From: Climacium dendroides
Lineage: Eukaryota > Streptophyta > Bryopsida > Hypnales > Climaciaceae
Direction of reading: 5' to 3'
Assembly (NCBI GenBank): GCA_950106755.1
Contig: OX467089.1
Location: 6,202,501-6,266,500 of the forward strand
DNA: 64,000 nt
Position numbers and translations under genes: made by a program. Below, in pieces: positions 57,159 through 64,000 of this stretch (position 1 is its first letter; every line of letters starts with the position of its first letter). Below the pieces are notes generated by a model. It had not been told where the DNA came from and made no database searches. It was given only the letters and a program-made list of their open reading frames with translations.

Positions 57159-58488
57159 CTACGCTGTCACTCCAGCTCGGCTCTTCTCCAGAGCAGCGAC
57201 GTTCCCCTTGCGAGAGCATTCCAGGATAGTTTGCTCCGTCACCACGAAGTAAGTCGATATAGTGGCTGCACACAACAGGACAAGGCAGTCTGCTCTTAAA
57301 GCGACCTTTGAAGAGCTGATTGCATTTTAGGGGAAGCTAAACTCCTTGAACTCCTTAGAAACAATTTTCAGTAAATTTTAGGAGGAAGAAAAATGGAATT
57401 GACATCTAACTCAAGTCGTTTTGACCTCCGTGGAATTAGGTACGAGTTTTTTTAAGGTGAAACGCAGTGGTCGCTAAAAGCAACCCCCTCCTGAAATGTA
57501 CATTGTTGGTACACTGAAGAAAGCAAAATGTACCTTTGTGTCATGGATGCTTTCAGAGCAGACTACCTTAAATCTCATTTCTGGCTATATATTGAACTTT
57601 CAGCCATTTTTAACACATCGTAATCAATGAAGAGCCAGATGATTACAAGGTAGAGGATACGAAAACTGTTAAAAATCTAATCCTGTCGTTTATATACCGT
57701 TACCATGTCAAACTAACTCTATATTGTTACTGACACCACGCTTAACACCAAGTGCGGGCATATTCAGAATGGCGTATGTAAATCTTTCATACTCTCATAA
57801 CATTAACCATGAAACAGGGACGACAAGCACATTCCAAGTCGAATGAACCGCCTACCTGCAGAGATGATAAGAGCTTGTCCCGTATAATTGATATTGGCTT
57901 TCGCCCACGGAAGAAATCGAACAGCAGCTAACTGATGAAATATAAACACCACTCATTAGTACAATTCCAACAAATTGCATCCTTCAATTCTGAAACTTAA
58001 ACCCTAGTGGTGAAAAAGCATGTTCGGTAAAGAGCTTACAGTTGGAATGGCACTGAAAGCACATGCGTAGGCAGCCGCCTTCAAGCCAGCCTTGAAGCCC
58101 TCTGCAAAAGTGCATCCAAATGAAATACGTTACGATCATTACCAAATGAATAGTCTCTTCTAGGTAACTGAATGTTAGGAACAGTAACGAAGCTACTTTG
58201 CAAACAGTAGCTTACAAACACATGGACAGACATCTGCAAATACAATCCAATGCAAGATTCGAGTCATTCAAGGTCCAAACTTCCAAATAAATTCAAAAAA
58301 GGGCACTGCAGCTTACCTTCTGTACAGTGCTTGGCCCTCGCAGCTTTTTCTTCAGCAAGGCTAAGCTGGAGGTCCTTGTCTTCAGCAGGAGACGGAATCA
58401 TGAAAGGCGGCTTCATAATAGGCTCCCGTTGCAGCAAAGCCAGATCCTCTCTCTTCTGTCTCCACCATCCTGTCCAGTTGGCAGCCAT
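57159..58488 (-). CDS. Early nodulin 93 (ENOD93)-like membrane protein
   Basis: Minus-strand exons 58488-58317, 58101-58040, 57931-57856 and 57265-57159 give 138 residues, in frame. ENOD93 proteins are small plant membrane proteins, first found in nodules but widespread and suggested to be mitochondrial; the biochemical role is unsettled. Residues 1-45 are plant-variable. Then come LAEEKAARAKHCTEEGFKAG, a hydrophobic segment AAAYACAFSAIPTLAAV, the signature FLPWAKANINYTGQALIISA, a second hydrophobic stretch, and TILECSRKG. The protein ends at a TAG. The ATG follows an acceptor-like tgtgcag, so a leader intron is likely. Intron 3 carries a fragment of the foldback repeat family (57,320-57,565). 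Confidence 0.85.
57320..57565 (-). repeat. Foldback-family fragment in ENOD93 intron 3
   Basis: It contains agtaaattttagg..aa.aatggaattgacatctaac and aatgtacatt.ttggtacac.gaa, inverted relative to 1741-2000. It is non-coding and within the 590-bp intron. Confidence 0.6.
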
Positions 58489-59118
58489 CTGCACATCAAA
58501 ATCATCCAAACTCAGAGGAATTGCAACAAACCCAAGAGTTTCCAAACCCCCTGAAACTACTGACACCTGAACATCACAATGCTTCTGAGGAAATGGCACT
58601 TAATAAATAAGTAGGGTTTGCTAAGGGTGATTCAAAAATGCGGTTTCTGAACTAAAGTAGCAGAGCAGTTTAGGGTTTTTCAAAAGAATGTAATGATCAA
58701 TCAACTCCAAAACGAATCTTCTAAAGTCCAATCACCCACAAATTGCACCTTGGCTCTTCGAGAAATCAAAAGAAAGAACACACAGAAACCTCCGAAATCA
58801 CCACTAAATCGATCAAAACCCCAAATCTCAGAGACCCACATGAGAAATCAAACCTGGAGGGCGTTAAAAGGTTAAGAATCGAAAATCACGTCCAAATTCT
58901 AGCTGAGTCAGAGAAGTGAAGCGAACGAAGGTGTCAGGGAGGGAAGAAAAAATTAGGGTTAAGATGTCAGGTGTGGCGTCACGCGTGACGGCCATGGCTA
59001 CCTTGACAATGTCTAAGAGATGAGGAATCTGCCCAATTTGTGAACAATTTGTGAACAATTTGTGAACAATTTGTGAACAATTTGTTCCAATTTTCTTGGC
59101 TCCTTCCGCGATAAGAAG
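58489..59118. promoter_or_regulatory. Probable leader and promoter between ENOD93 (-) and a plus-strand frame
   Basis: Moderate GC. It contains the 11-bp repeat below. The plus-strand 60- to 75-codon frames are antisense to the ENOD93 first exon or leader and lack domains. Confidence 0.35.
59034..59086. repeat. 11-bp tandem repeat (caatttgtgaa), about 4.7 copies
   Basis: Perfect copies of caatttgtgaa run from about 59,034 to 59,086. It probably lies in the promoter of the ENOD93-like gene. Confidence 0.85.
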
Positions 59119-59487
59119 ATGCCTAGCCACACGCAGTCACGCGAAGTACGAAAGTTCCATCACAGTTCCGGATTTCCCACATTTACTCTTCCTATTCCAG
59201 AATCACTCCATCTTTGTTATCCGACAACTGGAATTGAACGATTTCGATTGACCCCATCATCTCATTCTCCAAGAATCCTGCTCCCACTCTTCGGAATCTT
59301 ATGGAAGTCTCCTTGGATTAGATCCATCTGCACTGTGCCTTCGGCTTTGAAGGTTCAGGACACGTTGCTTGCCGCATTTGGGATTGTTCTTGAGAAATTT
59401 CCGGAGTGCAACAGACTGTCAAAATTGGGTAGAAATCAGAGTGTTGGGTCAACAAAATGGATCTCATGTTACTGGAACTCAAAATAG
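59119..59487 (+). CDS. Unrecognised short ORF, 122 codons
   Basis: An ATG at 59,119 opens a frame in moderately GC-rich sequence (MPSHTQSREVRKFHHSSG.., VPSALKVQDTLLAAFGIVL). No domain is recognised. The frame runs into AT-rich DNA at the end, and the start is divergent to the ENOD93 leader. It may be chance. Confidence 0.15.
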   Translation: MPSHTQSREVRKFHHSSGFPTFTLPIPESLHLCYPTTGIERFRLTPSSHSPRILLPLFGILWKSPWIRSICTVPSALKVQDTLLAAFGIVLEKFPECNRLSKLGRNQSVGSTKWISCYWNSK

Positions 59488-60049
59488 TAGAATTTAGTAT
59501 CAATGGAAAGTGTCCAATTTGTTTCAAAAAAATTAGTAAATGAATATGAATATGAATATGAATGTAAATATGAATAGTAGAATTTTCTTTGTGGAAAGTA
59601 GAAAGATCTAGAATAGTTTCACTTAGAATTATGAGGGTTTTTTTCACTTGTAGGGAAATGAAAATCATGTATTGCATAAGCTTAGAGACTCTTTGGGGCC
59701 ATGGTGGACAACAAACTTCAAAAATTTGTAACAAATTCGTACTTTGTCGCAAAATTGATAATTTCAATTGCTCTTGCCGTTTTTTCACACTTGTGTGTTT
59801 GTATGTAGAAGGAGGGGGGGGGGGGATTTAAAATTCAACAATGGCATGAAGGCAAACTCGTATTTCTGACCGGAATGGTGTGTTCTACCTTAATGTCTCG
59901 GAATCGAATCTCTTTCCATCGCAATTGAAATTATCAATTTTTGCGCATAAGAAATCTCCAACCCTTGTTGGTTGTTCTTTTTTTTTTACTCCAAAATGTA
60001 AACCTCCATTTAGTATAATAAAATACTAAGAAGATTGCATATGAAACAT

Positions 60050-60840
60050 ATAAGGGAGATTTTCCATTCCTGATCACACACACCATTTTGGCAATGTAGA
60101 TTGTTCTCTTTCCACCCAAGAAGACATGAACACTAATTAAGGTAGTAAATCCATTTCCAACCACTTAAGCAATTACATGTATCTGGAGATTGTATATCTT
60201 AATTGTGGAATTTTTCCTGTGTACAAAGATATAGTTTAGAAGGATTCCATCATTTTTCATAATTTTTTAATTCAAAATATAATTACCGTGAATTTTTTAG
60301 CTAAAGATTATGTTTGACTTGTACTAGTCATATGGACCTTCCTATTTCCAACCATGAGCTGCAAACAAAATTCATCAATGGCTGGTTGCAATATTGAGAG
60401 ACTTGTAGCAAATCATAATGAGCCACAGCTATGTTAGGAACTATGCTATAACTGATCACTACTCATCTCCATCTATATGGAAAGAGAGCAACTTATATAC
60501 CATTGAAATGGGAATGCGATTGGAAATGGATCAACTACTATAACTATGGTGCAATTGTGTCACACTGTGATTGTTCTACAAGACTCTGAATATTCCAACC
60601 AACCTTTGGTCAAAAATAAAAAGGTCTATACAACTAGAGTAGAAGAAACAAAATCTTCCTCTCAAAGTTTCATAGTAATTATATTTTGAGAAACAAAAAA
60701 TTTGAAAATTTATAGAAACCTTCCTAACTCTATTTTTGCACATGAATGGAAAATCTCCCTTACGTTCAGGCCTTGATGGATCAATCATATTGTAAACCTC
60801 CACCAACAAACCTCCCGTTCATTTTGCACGCAAGTTATTT
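60050..60840. repeat. Inverted pair of a dispersed repeat
   Basis: 60,050-60,420 and about 60,590-60,790 are inverted copies: gggagattttccat near 60,055 pairs with atggaaaatctccc near 60,745, and tcaaaatataattac pairs with gtaattatattttga. Single copies occur at 28,310-28,500 and 50,880-51,060. Confidence 0.65.
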
Positions 60841-61086
60841 GGTGTAACCCTATCAAAATTATGCAAGTTTTCATGTATAATCATGGATTATGGATTTTTC
60901 ATCCACAATTTTCATCTCAAATCAGTTTTGTTCATCCAATTATAGTTTCCTAGCGGTAGTTTATCCTATCATCATTGTGCATTTGGAGAAAAAACACCTC
61001 CTTGTCAAGCTCAACCGTCCTCATTCCTTTTTCTCCCAAAATGTCCTCTTTGGACATTGCTCTAAGGTAAAACCACACATGTCGTC

Positions 61087-61290
61087 AAATGACCCATAGT
61101 GGTCACCTAGAAAATGAACCCATTGTAGGTTCTTTTTGTAGTATGTGAGATTTGAGCCACAATCAACATCTTACATAAGGTAAAATAGCCCATTGCTATC
61201 AAATGACCTATTGTCGTCGCCTAGGAAATGACCCATTGTGGGTTTATTTGAATATATGAGATGTGGGCCACAATGCATGTCTTATATAAT
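61087..61290 (+). repeat. 114-bp tandem duplication
   Basis: aaatgacc.at.gt.gtc.cctag.aaatga.cccattgt.ggtt occurs at 61,087 and 61,201, each followed by gatgtgggccac or gatttgagccac and an acat.ttacata or tcttatata motif. Confidence 0.7.
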
Positions 61291-61296
61291 AGCAAT

Positions 61297-61925
61297 GGAA
61301 TGAACATTGACCTCATTAAGAACTTCCAATTTTTTAATTGTGAAGTTGATTGTAAAAATTGACTTTTTTGGCCTTCTATAATAGAAAATATTTTGATTGC
61401 ATTAGATAGTGAGATGAGCATTACAGATTCACATTTTGTTAGTTTTAAGGTAGTCTACAGACTCTTTGGGGCTGAACACTTCAGAAATTCCTAATGAATT
61501 TATACTTTGTCAAAAAAAATTAATTTCAATTGCACTTGTTGTTTTTCACACTTGTACTAATGTGGAAAAAGTTTTGAAAAATTTCAACAAGATGATGTCA
61601 AACTCCTCATTCTAACCACAATGGACTGGTTTACCTTAACAATAATGGAATGAACAGTGACCTCATTAGGAACTTCCAACTTTTCGGTGTGAAATTCATT
61701 GTAAGAATTGGCTTTTTTAGGCCTTCCATGTCAGAAAATATTGTGGTTGCATTAAGTAGTAAGACGAGCATTATGGACTCCAATTCTATTGGTACTAAGG
61801 GGGTAGTCCACAGACTCTTTTGGAGCCATTATACACTGAACACTTCAAAAATTCCTAGCAGATTAGTCATACTTTGTCAAAAAAACATGATTCCAATTGC
61901 ACTTGCTGTTTCTCACACTTGTCTT
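61297..61925 (+). repeat. 349-bp direct duplication, plus a third copy at 59,640-59,800
   Basis: The block beginning tggaatgaaca.tgacctcatta occurs at 61,297 and 61,646 and runs through cagactctttgg.g, aacacttca.aaattcct, tactttgtcaaaaaaa and caattgcacttg. The last part also occurs near 59,680-59,790. Confidence 0.75.
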
Positions 61926-63074
61926 TTTAAAGTGTGTAGGAAAAAAAAGTTTAAAAAAAATGTCAACAACAATAGCGTGAGGCCAAACTCCAAATCCTGA
62001 CCCCAATCAATGGGTCGTTTTTACCTTTACCTTATGCATAAGCCAAGTCTTGTGATTTGCGCCCATGAAGGTGGAACTACGCGATAGCATTGGTAAATCT
62101 AACCATATCGATGAAATCTAAAACTCAAAATCTACAACTTTCTTTTGTATATCACTTCTAAAATATTCTTCCAAATAGTAGTTTATAATGATTTTTTTCC
62201 CGAATCGTCAATTCTAGAGAAGAGTCCAGACGTTTAAGGGTTAAGGTGGAACTGCCCATTAAATACCACCATTCACCCAATTTCGCCACCTACAGGTGTC
62301 CTCCCATTTTCGTCACTAGCCCATCTTATTACCACGATCTTACTAATCCATGATCGTGATGGCAAAATGCACTGGGGAGCAGACACCAGGGCTTTTTTTT
62401 TTGGGCTTTCTGGTGCCAAATTGCACCAAAAAAAAATCTAGCTAAAGAAGGTTATAAAAATTGCCAAAAAAATTGCCGGATGAAATCGCCAGACAACGTT
62501 GAAATTAAAAAATATATTAGATGAAATTGCCTAATTGTGGATGAAAACCATACTATACATCCAATGAGTGGATGAATGTTGCAATTTGGAGCACCACTAT
62601 ACCATTTTATATCGCCACTATGGCACTTCTTCAAAAATGCAAAAAAAAAGCCCTGGCAGACACATCAGCCCATGCTTCAGCTTCAACGAGCGTCTACTAC
62701 TCACAGTTTTACATTTCAGCTTGGGAACATCACATCACAGAAAAAATCCAATTCTTGTTGGGATGTCTTCATTCTTTTTGCAATTGACTTCTCTCAAACA
62801 ATTCAACCCCTTCAAAAAATAATTATGAGAGCTCATAAATAGCTTCTCCAAAGTATACCTAGATAGCAAATCTGTATGGTAATATAATGGGTAGTTCCAC
62901 CTTCCCTCCAGTCTATCTTGTGGGTATGCAAGTTTGTCTGTCTCGAAAAAAATTGTTCGATCATGGGGTGCGGCACGGCCATGGCATGATGATGGTAATA
63001 AGGTGGTGCCTGACCCTTTTTAATTTGGGTCACAAACCATAAGGATGGGGCGTCCAAATTCGACCAGACAAACG

Positions 63075-63656
63075 GTTCCCACAGGTTCCCTTGGGTTCCC
63101 ATAGTGAGGTTCCCAAAGTATGGTTCCCACAGTGAGGTTCCCATAGCATAGTTCCCATAGTGAGGTTCCTATAGCAAGGTTCCCATAGTGAGGTTCCCAT
63201 AGCATAGTTCCCATAGTGAGGTTCCTATAGCATGGTTCCCATAGTGAGGTTCCCATAGCATGGTTCGCACAGGTTCCGTAGCATGGTTCCCATAGTGAGG
63301 TTCCCATAGCATGGTTCGCACAGGTTCCGTAGCATGATTCCTACAGGTTCCCATAGCGAGGTTCCCACAGGTTCCCGTAGCATGGTTCCCATAGTGAGGT
63401 TCCCATAGCATAGTTCCCATAGTGAGGTTCCTATAGCATGGTTCCCATAGTGAGGTTCCCATAGCATGGTTCGCACAGGTTCCGTAGCATGGTTCCTACA
63501 GGTTCCCATAGCGAGGTTCCCACAGGTTCCCGTAGCATGGTTCCCATAGTGAGGTTCCCATAGCATGGTTCCTATAGTGAGGTTCCCATAGCATGGTTCC
63601 CACAGGTTCCATAGCATGGTTCCCACAGGTTCCCATAGCGAGGTTCCCCTAGCAAC
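63075..63656 (-). repeat. 14/10-bp minisatellite (ggttcccatagtga / ggttcccatagcat / ggttcccaca)
   Basis: About 40 tandem units of ggttccc followed by atagtga, atagcat, atagcga, gtagcat or aca. Units of 14 bp with 10-bp variants are ordered in longer similar blocks (for example 63,290-63,380 and 63,465-63,545). Because 14 is not a multiple of three the minus strand is open in several frames with the same MGTSLWEPCYGN pattern; these are not genes. Confidence 0.9.
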
Positions 63657-63924
63657 TGAAGGCTCTCACCAGCCATGGGGCCTCTTTTTCTTTTCTTTTT
63701 TTCTTTTTTTCTTTTTTGGGGCTTGCTTGCTTTGCTTTGTAAGTTATGTGGACTTTGCTTTGCAGGCGTGCAGAGCAGGAGACTGACTGAGAGGAGAGAG
63801 ATAAGCTCCAGAAGGGAATAATACGTTTCATATGTGCCTGCCTGCTTGCTTTTCTCCACAGATAAGGGCAAGCTCTTCCGTTTCATTCCAAGCATGACAG
63901 GGAAGGGAAAGGAAAGGAGGGGGA
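63657..63924. other. Short intergenic stretch with pyrimidine tract
   Basis: A cttttt-rich tract at about 63,680-63,720 and duplicated cctgcttgct words. No gene is seen. Confidence 0.4.
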
Positions 63925-64000
63925 GCTTTAGGTGGCTCTAAAAAGCGACCGTGCTCTACAAGCAATCGTGACATGTACATTTGAGGAGGTGGGCATTTTA
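63925..64000 (+). repeat. Fragment of the 1741-2515 foldback family at the window edge
   Basis: ggtggctctaaaaagcgacc, aagcaatcgtgacatgtaca and ttgaggaggtggg resemble 1745-1870 and the inverse of 57,470-57,565. The window ends inside it. Confidence 0.5.

Larger units (their letters stand above)
59488..63070. other. AT-rich intergenic repeats, no gene seen
   Basis: It contains the inverted-repeat block at 60,050-60,840, the 114-bp duplication at 61,087-61,290, the 349-bp duplication at 61,297-61,925 and several unpaired TTAA-element-like ends (gtttaagggttaa near 62,230). Frames at 59,318-59,788 (-), 61,650-62,000 (+) and 62,568-62,842 (+) are repeat-derived or lack domains. Confidence 0.5.

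Noticed and set aside
58250..58570. 106-codon plus-strand frame
   Set aside because: Antisense to the first ENOD93 exon, which has matching splice sites and a family signature on the minus strand.
63020..63626. Minus-strand frames with MGTSLWEP repeats
   Set aside because: Produced by the 14/10-bp minisatellite; the same pattern appears in several frames.

Overview
The window reads as nuclear DNA of a land plant. It has spliced genes with GT-AG introns and protein families that are plant-specific or plant-typical: an ENOD93-like protein, a two-B3-domain protein, a SPF27/MOS4-type splicing factor, a plant-type J-protein and AAACCCTAA (telo-box) motifs. Exons are about 45-55 % GC and sit in very AT-rich intergenic DNA full of small terminal-inverted-repeat elements and minisatellites. 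I could not fix the species from sequence alone. A seed-free plant such as a bryophyte is my guess only. I see no rRNA, tRNA, CRISPR array, organellar block or intact retrotransposon polyprotein.

Layout. 1-10,000: gene-free, AT-rich, with foldback repeats, a roughly 0.92-kb TTAA-bounded inverted-repeat element inserted into an opposite-orientation copy of itself, and a 7-bp AT satellite. 10,030-14,056 (+): ACINUS, an exon-junction/ASAP splicing regulator, behind a leader with a 162-bp tandem repeat. 15,200-17,400: two more TTAA-bounded elements. 19,086-22,466 (+): PAK1IP1/MAK11-type WD40 ribosome-assembly factor. 24,092-25,581 (-): protein with two B3 DNA-binding domains. 26,500-28,600: several MITEs. 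29,300-31,683 (-): bacterial-type ribosomal protein bL36 and possible further exons. 32,200-35,200: gene-relic zone with an unassigned minus-strand ORF pair, a decayed cysteine synthase copy, a 974-bp TTAA element and a condensin CAP-D2 fragment. 38,139-42,220 (-): J-protein. 43,940-44,712: 36-bp minisatellite. 46,266-48,525 (+): SPF27/BCAS2/MOS4. 49,460-49,755: 58-bp satellite. 52,879-55,069 (+): DUF218/YdcF-like protein. 57,159-58,488 (-): ENOD93-like membrane protein. 59,500-64,000: gene-free repeats ending in a 14/10-bp minisatellite.

Coding genes were rebuilt exon by exon. Each junction given is a GT-AG pair that keeps the reading frame, and the summed exon lengths divide by three. The genes do not form one pathway. 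ACINUS and SPF27 both act in pre-mRNA splicing, and MAK11 and bL36 both serve ribosome formation. The most unusual shared property is that leaders or introns of four to five genes carry degraded tandem duplications, mostly of 150-230 bp (roughly nucleosome length).
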